Assembly: GCA_963772845.1 (NCBI GenBank)
Contig: CAVYYW010000005.1
Span: 1-5,445 of the forward strand
Reading direction: 5' to 3'
DNA: 5,445 bases
From: CAVYYW01 sp963772845
GTDB taxonomy: Bacteria > Bacillota > Bacilli > Bacillales > Sporolactobacillaceae
Shown here: positions 1 through 5,409 of the stretch, one piece after another
How the letters are laid out: each line of letters starts with the position of its first letter
Position numbering within the stretch: position 1 is the stretch's first letter
Made by a program: the position numbers and the translations under genes
Notes under the pieces: generated by a model
Told to the model about the DNA's origin: nothing
Database searches by the model: none
Seen by the model: the letters and a program-made list of their open reading frames with translations, nothing else

Positions 1-398
1 CCCTTAATCCTTGCCTCAGGTATTTTTGCCTTTATAAAATCTTCTAATTTACCGAGCTTTTCTTTTAAAATAATATGGTAATCGGTGCCCCATGACGCTC
101 TTGAAAACGTTCCGCGTCTCTTTCCCTTACCATACTCCGGCCTTTCGGACATTTTTGAGGGGTAGGCGAGTGCAATGGCAATAATTGAAGCTGCACCATC
201 CATAATTAAGGATGGCTCTGATCTCTTTTCAATATCCTTTTCCTCAAACCCTGACTGATAGCCAAGCATCTGCTGCTGATAGAGTCTAGCCTTCAATTCT
301 TGAAAAGGATCAGCTGTTGTAAATCCAATTTTATCAATTCCAATTTCCTGGCTGTACTCTATTATCTGCTGTTTCAAGGTGGCTGTTTGCTGATCCAT
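1..398 (-). CDS. queG: Epoxyqueuosine reductase QueG, N-terminal part (3' end outside window)
   Basis: QueG is the cytoplasmic cobalamin- and Fe-S-dependent enzyme that reduces epoxyqueuosine to queuosine in the wobble position of tRNAs with GUN anticodons. The 132 visible residues, about a third of the usual length near 385, begin MDQQTATLKQQIIEYSQEIG. They carry family-typical segments: GIDKIGFTTADPF (20-32), GYQSGFEEKDIEKR (46-59), the hydrophobic SIIAIALAYPS (71-81) and RGTFSRASWGTDYH (95-108). The last matches the conserved S/R-x(2)-W/G-x-DYH stretch of the cobalamin-binding half. The CxxCxxCxxxCP clusters expected further on lie beyond the left edge. The start is secure: an in-frame TAG lies immediately before the ATG, and AAAGGAG (408-414, minus strand) sits 9 nt upstream. 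The gene is divergent from the B3/4-domain gene. Assignment is by remembered similarity to Bacillus QueG, not by a search. Confidence 0.9.
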   Translation of the reverse strand, partial: MDQQTATLKQQIIEYSQEIGIDKIGFTTADPFQELKARLYQQQMLGYQSGFEEKDIEKRSEPSLIMDGAASIIAIALAYPSKMSERPEYGKGKRRGTFSRASWGTDYHIILKEKLGKLEDFIKAKIPEARIK

Positions 399-443
399 CT
401 ATTCTCTCTCCTTTCCGCCGTCAACCATTCTAAATCTCAGGCA

Positions 444-473
444 ATATTATGTTAAACTGAATATAACCAACAA
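444..473 (-). promoter_or_regulatory. Candidate sigma-A promoter for queG in the divergent intergenic region
   Basis: On the minus strand TTGTTG (473-468) and TAATAT (449-444) are separated by 18 nt, about 45 nt upstream of the queG ATG. The same AT-rich core read on the plus strand gives TATTAT (445-450) and TATAAC (462-467), either of which could serve as a -10 for the B3/4-domain gene, but no good plus-strand -35 is visible. The 94-bp gap between the two start codons must hold both promoters, so they overlap or lie back to back. The assignment rests on consensus matching only. Confidence 0.35.
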
Positions 474-492
474 TGAAGGCGGGGGATTTCAA

Positions 493-1191
493 TTGGCCAC
501 TGTAACAATTGATGATACTTTATTCGAGCAGATTCCCGATTTTATTCTGGGTGTCATTACTTACCATGATATAACGGTCAGTCCAATGCCGCAATTGGTT
601 AAGGGCAGATTCCATTATTTTCAGGACGAAAAAATGATTGAGCTTGAAGATAAAGGCGTATCCGGTCTCTCGGGAGTAAAAGCCTGGCGCCAGGCTTTTA
701 AAGCAGTAGGCACTGATCCTTCCCGGTACAGACCCTCCCATGAAGCGTTAATTCGCCGTCTTAAAAAAGGGGAAAGACTTCCAGACATCCACTCGGCTGC
801 TGATATGAATAACTATTTTTCAGTAAACTATGAATGGCCAATGGGGATCTATGATCTGGATAAGCTTCATGGTAACGTCACGATCAGGGTTGGGTCTGAC
901 GAGGATACGTATGACGCAATCAGCGGCCGTGAAATGAAGCTTGAAAAAAAGATCCTATCTGCTGATGAAGCTGGCGCTTTTGGAAGTCCAATTGTAGATT
1001 CAAAGCGAACATGCACAGATATTTCCACACGAAATGCCGTTCATTTTATTTATTTTACCCCCGGCACTCAAGAGGAAAGTGCCCTTGAGAAGCTTAATAA
1101 AATGGCTGAGGCAATGACTCACGTTCATGGCGGACGAGCTTTCTGTGATGTGCTTCACCGTACAAAACGAACAAGCGAGGAGATTTCATAA
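493..1191 (+). CDS. Stand-alone B3/4-domain protein (PheT-like tRNA-editing fold)
   Basis: This 232-aa cytoplasmic protein resembles the B3/4 domain of the phenylalanyl-tRNA synthetase beta chain, the module that in PheRS hydrolyses Tyr-tRNA(Phe). Family-typical segments are GTDPSRYRPS (73-82) followed by a helix EALIRRLKKG, SAADMNNYFS (101-110), GIYDLDKL (118-125), GAFGSPIVDSKRT (161-173) and a C-terminal HVHGG (210-214). No aminoacylation or tRNA-anticodon domain is present, so it is not a broken pheT. Free-standing copies are common in Bacillaceae. A role in clearing mischarged tRNA or a free amino-acid adduct is inference. The start is TTG, six bases after the G-rich GGCGGGGGA (478-486), which replaces a canonical AGGAGG. 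No in-frame ATG lies nearby upstream. Its stop overlaps the next ATG by one base, implying translational coupling. The neighbour queG also acts on tRNA, which fits a tRNA-quality theme but does not prove one. Confidence 0.85.
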   Translation: MATVTIDDTLFEQIPDFILGVITYHDITVSPMPQLVKGRFHYFQDEKMIELEDKGVSGLSGVKAWRQAFKAVGTDPSRYRPSHEALIRRLKKGERLPDIHSAADMNNYFSVNYEWPMGIYDLDKLHGNVTIRVGSDEDTYDAISGREMKLEKKILSADEAGAFGSPIVDSKRTCTDISTRNAVHFIYFTPGTQEESALEKLNKMAEAMTHVHGGRAFCDVLHRTKRTSEEIS

Positions 1192-1427
1192 TGTCTAATA
1201 CCGATAAATTCAGCGTTGATTATTTTAAAGAGGCTCTTACTGTCCATATAGAAAAAAGTAAAGAGGTCCTGACTCCGGTACAAGCGGCCAACAGCTATTA
1301 CCGGTCAGTCGTCTCCACGATCATCCATGATCATTTGAATAAAAATTTCGAGCTTGTCCGTAGAATTAGAAACCTTGATGAAGCTTATAATGAGATAAAA
1401 ATGCATTATAAATCCATCGTTAAATAA
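1191..1427 (+). CDS. Small helical hypothetical protein, translationally coupled to the B3/4-domain gene
   Basis: I do not recognise this 78-aa protein. It has no signal peptide or membrane segment and looks almost wholly alpha-helical: FSVDYFKEALTVHIEKSKEV (7-26), then a proline-marked turn (LTPVQAANSYYRSVV), then a C-terminal basic-amphipathic helix with alternating charges (NKNFELVRRIRNLDEAYNEI). Histidines occur in VHIEK and IIHDHLNKN. The ATG shares its A with the preceding TAA stop (TAATG), and AGGAG (1178-1182) lies 8 nt upstream inside the previous gene. It is therefore real and co-translated. The strong terminator at 1491-1540 closes the unit. The tight coupling suggests a partner or regulator of the B3/4-domain protein, which is inference. 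Confidence 0.75.
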   Translation: MSNTDKFSVDYFKEALTVHIEKSKEVLTPVQAANSYYRSVVSTIIHDHLNKNFELVRRIRNLDEAYNEIKMHYKSIVK

Positions 1428-1490
1428 TAAAACCTTGGCTGCCACAGGAAAACTTATTTTATTGTGAAGCTACGTCGAATATCATCCAAG

Positions 1491-1540
1491 AAAAGGAGGC
1501 ACTGCGGCCATGTTATTGGCCATCAGAACCTCCTTTTTTT
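1491..1540 (+). terminator. Rho-independent terminator of the B3/4-domain unit
   Basis: A nine-base outer stem, AAAAGGAGG (1491-1499) with CCTCCTTTT (1529-1537), encloses CTG/CAG (1502-1504 with 1524-1526) and an inner stem GGCCA/TGGCC (1506-1510 with 1517-1521) around a TGTTAT loop. The run of T at 1534-1540 follows directly. It lies 64 bp after the 78-aa gene and points the same way. The left arm reads like a ribosome binding site and the loop side contains an ATG (1510), which together produce a false gene start; the hairpin explains both. Confidence 0.85.
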
Positions 1541-1661
1541 CATGCCCACAGTTTTTTTATGAAAAAATCCCATTCATTTGTGAGCATTATCATTCACCGG
1601 AAGTACAGGATTTGCCGAAATTCATCCAAGGCGGCAGTGGGTCTCGCTTGGATCCGCTAAT

Positions 1662-1683
1662 GAGGGCACTGAAAAAGTCCCTC
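1662..1683. other. Bulged hairpin abutting repeat element A
   Basis: GAGGG-C-ACT (1662-1670) pairs with AGT-CCCTC (1676-1683) around a GAAAA loop, with one bulged C. The plus strand continues CTTTG-like with only three T, so it would be a weak terminator at best. On the minus strand it lies at the 3' edge of element A and could cap a transcript of that repeat. Just upstream (1624-1653) an inverted pair ATCCAAG/CTTGGAT with a 16-nt spacer adds further dyad structure. Confidence 0.45.
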
Positions 1684-1900
1684 TTTGTAAACAAGGGTGT
1701 GGATCTCCGTTTCAGGCACTCGCTTTCCGTGGGCAACGCTTCAGCCTCCTCATGCCCACAGGATGTGGGTAGGATCGGCGTTGTCACAGGACGTGACGTG
1801 CTTAGCCGATCTTCCTTAATGAGTCCTGCGGGGTCTTCAGCTGTTGCTTTTCCCACTGGAGTCTCGTGCCCTTCACTCCAATCATCCAAAATGTGAATTT
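1681..1900 (-). repeat. Interspersed Bacillaceae-type repeat, element A (220 bp)
   Basis: Read on the minus strand this element opens with TTCACATTTTGGATGATTGG (1897-1878), continues AGGGCACGAGACTCC, AGACCCCGCAGGACTC, GAGGAGGCTGAAGCG and CCCACGGAAAGCGAGTGCC (1733-1715), and ends near GTTTACAAAGAG (1681). Its first 43 bases match 39 of the first 43 of element B (4727-4769), and CCCACGGAAAGCGAGTGCC is identical in both. From memory, blocks such as GAGACCCCGCAGG, GAGGAGGCT and GCGGAAAGCGAG recur in non-coding repeats across Bacillaceae; I know no agreed name. GGCAC near the start (1870-1866) pairs with GTGCC near the end (1719-1715), closing a long-range stem. No transposase is present, so it is either a non-autonomous mobile repeat or a structured RNA gene. 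Confidence 0.8.
1755..1811 (-). ncRNA. Two adjacent hairpins with RTCCT loops (Bacillaceae-1 RNA-like)
   Basis: On the minus strand, GATCGGC (1811-1805) pairs with GCCGATC (1779-1773), enclosing GTCAC-GTCCT-GTGAC (1797-1783). A second hairpin CCCAC-ATCCT-GTGGG (1769-1755) follows directly. Both inner stems are perfect 5-bp stems with 5-nt loops, and both loops fit RTCCT. As I recall, the Bacillaceae-1 RNA motif is defined by two terminal loops with consensus RUCCU and is sometimes found near rRNA operons. The structure is seen directly; membership of the named family is inference without a covariance-model search. It lies inside element A, so this strand is the likely transcribed one. No promoter was identified. 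Confidence 0.45.
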
Positions 1901-2227
1901 GAGCTGTCTTAATTTTCCTTCACTCTGAAAATGAGTTAGATTTTCAGTGGTCTCCACGCTGATTCCGCAAGCGTCTTTAACTTTCCGGCAGCTCGGCTGA
2001 GTGAACGTATGAACCCTCCTTGCATTGAAGAGAATCCAAGAAATTACAGGGGATGGACATGCTCAAGAATCAGTATGACGACGCCTTCTTAAGACCGATG
2101 AACCGGATCTAATCGCCTCACAATTCCTCGAGATTGCTCCAAGTAGATGTGGCACCACTCTAATGACCTCAAAACACCGCATCCCCTTAGGGCTTGAAAT
2201 AACGTCTTTGATTCCAAAACGAACTGC
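1901..2227. other. Gene-free stretch with degenerate repeat remnants
   Basis: I see no convincing gene here. Near the left end is an AT-rich hairpin, CTGAAAAT (1925-1932) with ATTTTCAG (1940-1947) and a 7-nt loop, without a T tract. On the minus strand the segment around 2003-1950 contains AGCTGCCGGAAAG and TGCGGAATCAGCG, which resemble blocks of the 163-bp unit of element B (TGCGGAATCAGC at 5131-5142), so decayed repeat copies probably extend to about 2020. A 20-codon reading frame at 2053-2112 has no recognisable product. A small dyad CCC-TTA-GGG near 2185 lacks a T run, so no clear terminator for the photolyase operon was found. Confidence 0.5.
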
Positions 2228-3670
2228 TTATGAAAGTGAATTGTTTTTAGCTTCTTCAAACCTTTCGATTGCCTTTTTCCTTTGCACCTGATGGTCGATC
2301 ATCGGGTTTGGATAATCTTCACCAATTATACATGACGCTTTTTTCTGCTGCTCTTCATTCATCTTCCATGGTTCATGAATAAATCGTGGTTCCACCTGCT
2401 CGAGCTCTTTAACATACTTGCGGATATACTCACCTTCCGAATCAAAGCGTTTTGATTGCGTCACCGGATTAAAAATCCTGAAATAAGGCACCGCGTCTGT
2501 GCCGACTGACGCAGCCCATTGCCAGCCTCCGATATTCGAAGCTGGATCATAGTCGATCAGCTTCAAAGCAAAGTAACCTTCCCCTTTGCGCCAATCAATC
2601 AGGTAATCCTTTGTTAGAAAGGAAGCCGTAATCATTCTGAGACGATTATGCATCCATCCCTCTTCGTTCAGTTGACGCATTCCCGCATCGACGATTGGAA
2701 AACCAGTCTTTCCATCACACCACGTTTTAAATAGATCATTATCCTCATTCCACTTTAACTCTCGGTATTGCTCTTGTATTTCTTCTGATTTTTGCATCGG
2801 GTTTTCTTTATATATCATATTATAAAAATCACGCCAGGCAAGCTCCTGAATAAAGGTTTCCTTCCCTTTTCCCGACGCCGCTTCCATCGCTTTTTCATAG
2901 ACTGTCCGGATACCGAGAACGCCTGTTTTTAAATATGCCGAAAGCTTGCTTGTCCCATTTTCTGCAGGAATATCACGCTTTTCGTTATAATCGCTCAGCT
3001 TCGTGCTCACAAAAGAATCAAGCTGTTTCAAAGCAGCTTTTTCTCCAAGCCTCTTCCATGTTCCAGAGGTCTTATTAAGAACAGCACTAAGGGCTTCATT
3101 ACCTTTTGGATCAACTTCACCAATCTGTTTTGCATACGTCGCAGCGAGCGTTTTTTCAGAAACTGAAAATGATGCCGCTTTTTCAACCTGTTTCCAGGCT
3201 TTAAAATAAGGCGTAAACACCTTATAGGCCGTTCCGTCTTTCTTGTAAACTTCTTCCGCCCCAAGAAGATGTGCATCTACAAAGCTCTTGCATTTAATAT
3301 TGTTTATCTCAAGGTATGTCGAAGTTTTATAATCTCTGAGAGCACCATACCCCGATTCATCTTTATTAAAATAGACGCCTTTTAAATTAGTGGTATTATC
3401 AATTAGTTTTTTCATCGCTTCTTCAACTGTTCCTGTTACTAGTTGAATAGGCATACCAGCTTTCTCACTCTCTCTAATAAAGTTGCTTAGCGATTGAAAG
3501 TAATAATCATAGCGCTTATCAATCGATTCATTAAAATCAGGATTAAGATGAAAAATACCGACCCACCGATCATCCGTTTCTTTCAGCTTTCTCATGAGCT
3601 GATACAATCCTGCATTATCGTGAAGTCGGAGATCACGCCTGAACCAAAAAGCATAGAGACCACTTGGCAT
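2228..3670 (-). CDS. phr: Class I CPD-type deoxyribodipyrimidine photo-lyase
   Basis: A 480-aa cytoplasmic flavoenzyme that uses blue light and reduced FAD to split cyclobutane pyrimidine dimers; E. coli PhrB is 472 aa. The N-terminal alpha/beta antenna domain spans about residues 4-165, opening with FWFRRDLRLHDN (8-19), and the FAD-binding helical domain about 200-470. The FAD phosphate loop is TSKLS (240-244), followed by ELAWRDFYNMIY (276-287). By position W383, W360 and W307 match the E. coli electron-transfer triad W382/W359/W306, N379 matches the flavin-N5 contact N378, and W279 and W385 match substrate-contact W277 and W384. No key residue is lost. The start ATG at 3670 follows AGGAGGG (3684-3678) by 7 nt; an in-frame ATG at 3727 would overlap the upstream nuclease gene and lacks this site. 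It lies 22 bp after the nuclease stop, so it is the second gene of an operon. The antenna cofactor, and a (6-4) specificity, cannot be settled here, but the motifs favour CPD. Confidence 0.95.
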   Translation of the reverse strand: MPSGLYAFWFRRDLRLHDNAGLYQLMRKLKETDDRWVGIFHLNPDFNESIDKRYDYYFQSLSNFIRESEKAGMPIQLVTGTVEEAMKKLIDNTTNLKGVYFNKDESGYGALRDYKTSTYLEINNIKCKSFVDAHLLGAEEVYKKDGTAYKVFTPYFKAWKQVEKAASFSVSEKTLAATYAKQIGEVDPKGNEALSAVLNKTSGTWKRLGEKAALKQLDSFVSTKLSDYNEKRDIPAENGTSKLSAYLKTGVLGIRTVYEKAMEAASGKGKETFIQELAWRDFYNMIYKENPMQKSEEIQEQYRELKWNEDNDLFKTWCDGKTGFPIVDAGMRQLNEEGWMHNRLRMITASFLTKDYLIDWRKGEGYFALKLIDYDPASNIGGWQWAASVGTDAVPYFRIFNPVTQSKRFDSEGEYIRKYVKELEQVEPRFIHEPWKMNEEQQKKASCIIGEDYPNPMIDHQVQRKKAIERFEEAKNNSLS

Positions 3671-3692
3671 TACCTTTCCCTCCTGGTGTTTA

Positions 3693-4532
3693 CTATTTAG
3701 ATGCTCTAAACCCATCCAATACTGCATCTTTTACTGTTTTATAGCATGCTTCCGCTTTTGTTACTTTATAATATCGGTCAGAAGGGAGATGATAGATTTT
3801 ACTGTTCCCACTAGAAATATTCCCTTTAATCCCTCCTGAACAGTTACCGTTTGAATCAGGTGCATACCCATGAGGATTATCTTCAGCCGGCTGCCTTATA
3901 TTATTTTGATCTGAAGAAGAAGTAGAATCTTTATTATTATTAATAACCTCTGGGTGGTACCCGTCTTCCCTGGCATAATTATCGACAGACCAGATTCCGA
4001 TTTTTTTATTCTGAGCTTGCTGTTGGACGGAACGATATTCTTCGACGTACTTAGTGTTTGGTGGATACACATAGGCCACACGCGCGAGCCCTCTTTTAAG
4101 GAGTTCCTCTTCAACGGACTTGCCATTATGAAAAATATAAGCTAGCAATCTCCCATATTTATCTCTTCCATTGCCTTTAGCAAGCTCAAGCTGTACTTTG
4201 CCACCGTCAAGGAGCTGGTGCATATACTGGCTTGCCTCAGGTCCAAATGGCTGCACGCCTAATGTTGGGTGATGGGTTTCGGGTGTATCAACAAGCAAAA
4301 AGCGGACGGTTTCTTCTTTTCCCTGATACTGAACGCTTATTGTATCACCATCAATTACTTTCACGACGTTTGCACTGATAAGATTTTTGTCACTAACGTT
4401 TGCAGCTGATGCACCAGCTTTGGTTGTCTGATCTACTGATGATCCGCCGCTTGAAGCAGCCGTTGAGCATCCAGAGGTTACAATTAACAAACTCATAATA
4501 AAGACGCTGAATAATTTTTTTATTAGTCTCAC
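3693..4532 (-). CDS. Lipoprotein SNase-type thermonuclease with C-terminal sunset-like domain
   Basis: A 279-aa Ca2+-dependent nuclease of the staphylococcal nuclease family, probably tethered outside the membrane. Residues 1-21 are a type II signal peptide (RLIKK, hydrophobic core, TSG) with lipobox Cys22; a Ser/Ala/Gly linker runs to about 48. The SNase domain (about 51-182) holds VIDGDT (59-64), VRFLLVDTPETHHP (76-89) and NGRDKYGRLLAYIF (121-134). D61, R77, D82, T83, E85 and R128 match S. aureus D21, R35, D40, T41, E43 and R87, so it should be active. After an Asn/Ser-rich linker (about 192-222), the C-terminal module has C231, GNISS, KIYHLPSDRYY and C263, like the sunset domain often attached to such nucleases. 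The start is GTG at 4532, the 5'-most possible because an in-frame TAA lies two codons before. The apparent SD (AAGAGGTGA, 4538-4530) overlaps that GTG, which is unusual. M13 would destroy the signal peptide. It is the first gene of the operon with phr. Confidence 0.93.
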   Translation of the reverse strand: MRLIKKLFSVFIMSLLIVTSGCSTAASSGGSSVDQTTKAGASAANVSDKNLISANVVKVIDGDTISVQYQGKEETVRFLLVDTPETHHPTLGVQPFGPEASQYMHQLLDGGKVQLELAKGNGRDKYGRLLAYIFHNGKSVEEELLKRGLARVAYVYPPNTKYVEEYRSVQQQAQNKKIGIWSVDNYAREDGYHPEVINNNKDSTSSSDQNNIRQPAEDNPHGYAPDSNGNCSGGIKGNISSGNSKIYHLPSDRYYKVTKAEACYKTVKDAVLDGFRASK

Positions 4533-4577
4533 CTCTTATAAATTTATAGTGCATCTAAAAATAGGCTTACGAACAAC

Positions 4578-4593
4578 ACAATACTCATATTGT
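4578..4593. promoter_or_regulatory. Operator-like inverted repeat upstream of the nuclease gene
   Basis: ACAATA-CTCA-TATTGT is a perfect 6-bp inverted repeat with a 4-nt centre, 46 nt before the nuclease GTG. It covers most of the candidate -10 hexamer, where a repressor would block transcription. It does not fit the Bacillus LexA box (CGAAC-N4-GTTCG). The regulator is unknown, and short AT-rich dyads occur by chance. Confidence 0.35.
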
Positions 4594-4617
4594 CTATGCC
4601 TTAAATGATATTTTCAA
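4589..4617 (-). promoter_or_regulatory. Candidate promoter of the nuclease-phr operon
   Basis: On the minus strand TTGAAA (4617-4612) lies 17 nt before GACAAT (4594-4589). The -35 matches 5 of 6 consensus bases and the -10 matches 4 of 6. It would give a leader of roughly 50 nt. No better pair was found between 4533 and 4726. The weak -10 and the overlapping inverted repeat at 4578-4593 would suit a regulated promoter. Confidence 0.35.
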
Positions 4618-4764
4618 GATTGTTAAGTAGAAAAAAGCGAGCATCTTTTCGTTTAATTAATATACTATCGATAACATTATTTTATGGCCATTAGTAATCT
4701 GCGGAAATAGCGAGACAAGGCGCTTCAACTTCACATTTTGGCTGATTGGAGCGGAGGGCACGAG

Positions 4765-4920
4765 ACTCCTCGAATATGCGCGTGCTTATTGAAAGCAAGA
4801 AATACTTGAGAACTCCTCGAAAATGCGCACACTCTTAGCTAAAAGCTAGAAATATCCGACACTCCTCGAAAATGCAAATACTCATTGAAAGCCAGAAATA
4901 CCTGAGACTCCTCGAAAATG
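4765..4920 (+). repeat. Tandem array of 46-49-bp units inside element B
   Basis: The block ACTCCTCGAAAATGC begins at 4765 (with one base changed), 4812, 4861 and 4907, giving spacings of 47, 49 and 46 bp and a fourth, partial unit. Each full unit continues with a form of CTCATTGAAAGC and AGAAATACCTGAG. The second unit is the most diverged (TTAGCTAAAAGCTAGAAATA). Unit identity is moderate, so the array is old or imperfectly maintained. The units are contiguous, with no unique spacers. Confidence 0.85.
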
Positions 4921-4932
4921 CTTTGCATTTTC
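4914..4932. other. Perfect hairpin at the junction of the two arrays
   Basis: GAAAATGC (4914-4921) and GCATTTTC (4925-4932) form a perfect 8-bp stem with a TTT loop. The left arm is the start of a 47-bp unit and the right arm is the start of the first 163-bp unit, so the boundary between the arrays is itself an inverted repeat. No T tract follows on either strand, which argues against a terminator. Confidence 0.7.
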
Positions 4933-5409
4933 ATCGTGCGGTGCGGATTCAAGGATGCTGTTTCAAGTCCTGCGGAATTAGCGACCCAAGCGAGACCCCG
5001 CAACGCAAACGTTGTCTTAAGGCGCAAGGAGGCTCGCGGATCGCCCGCGGAAAGCGAGGGTATTTCAGCTTTCAATGGATAACAACCGCATTTTCTTCGT
5101 GCGGTGTGAATTCAAGGATGCTGTTTCAAGTCCTGCGGAATCAGCAAGCGTCCGAAGATCCACTTTGGCGCACAAAGAAATCACGCCAAAGTTAGCTGTG
5201 GCCTTGCCCGCGGAAAGCGAGGGTATTTCCGCTTTCAATGGGTGGCTACCGCACTTTCTTCGTGCGATGAGGAGTCAAGGATGGTGTTTCAAGTCCTGCG
5301 GAAACAGTACGCGTCCAAAGACTTTGGCGCACAAATAAACCATTCCAAAATTAGCTGAGGCCGTGCCCACGGAAAGCGAGTGCCCGGAGATCAGCAACCA
5401 CGTTTACAT
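4925..5409 (+). repeat. Three tandem units of about 163 bp inside element B
   Basis: Units lie at about 4925-5087, 5088-5250 and 5251-5409. Landmarks repeat at exactly 163 bp: TCGTGCG at 4934, 5097 and 5260; AAGGATG at 4951, 5114 and 5277; TTTCAAGTCCTGCGGAA in every copy. CCCGCGG lies at 5044 and 5207, while the third copy (CCCACGG, 5366) is 159 bp on, owing to a 4-bp deletion. The middle of unit 1 keeps the ancestral-looking GAGACCCCGCA and GGAGGCTCGCGG. Units 2 and 3 share a different centre, with a 9-bp hairpin ACTTTGGCG/CGCCAAAGT (5162-5170 with 5184-5192) that is intact in unit 2 and degraded in unit 3. Unit 2 also has ACCGCA/TGCGGT (5085-5090 with 5100-5105). Confidence 0.9.

Noticed and set aside
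1510..1896. A 128-codon plus-strand open frame preceded by AAAAGGAGG and ATG
   Set aside because: The SD-like sequence and ATG are the left arm and loop side of a strong terminator, and the rest runs through element A. The product is low in recognisable structure and rich in Ser, as expected for translated repeat DNA.
2053..2112. Short frame encoding MDMLKNQYDDAFLRPMNRI
   Set aside because: Only 19 residues, poor SD spacing, no recognised family; could be a gene remnant but cannot be supported.
3671..3727. A 19-residue N-terminal extension of the photolyase from an upstream ATG
   Set aside because: It would overlap the nuclease gene end, lacks a ribosome binding site, and adds residues outside the family; the ATG at 3670 has AGGAGGG at ideal spacing.
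3003..4145. Several 60-80-codon frames antisense or out of frame to phr and the nuclease gene
   Set aside because: They are shadows of two strongly supported genes, with no independent ribosome binding sites or recognisable products.
4638..4658. AAAAG-CGAGCAT-CTTTT dyad as a terminator
   Set aside because: Only five A-T-dominated pairs with a 7-nt loop, and no gene ends nearby on either strand.
4872..5338. Overlapping open frames of 107 and 87 codons across element B
   Set aside because: They follow the 163-bp repeat and encode degenerate near-copies of the same peptide in different frames; 163 is not a multiple of three, so the frame shifts from unit to unit. No plausible protein family.
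4765..5409. CRISPR array
   Set aside because: Units of 46-49 and 163 bp are contiguous with no unique spacers of uniform length, and no cas genes are visible.
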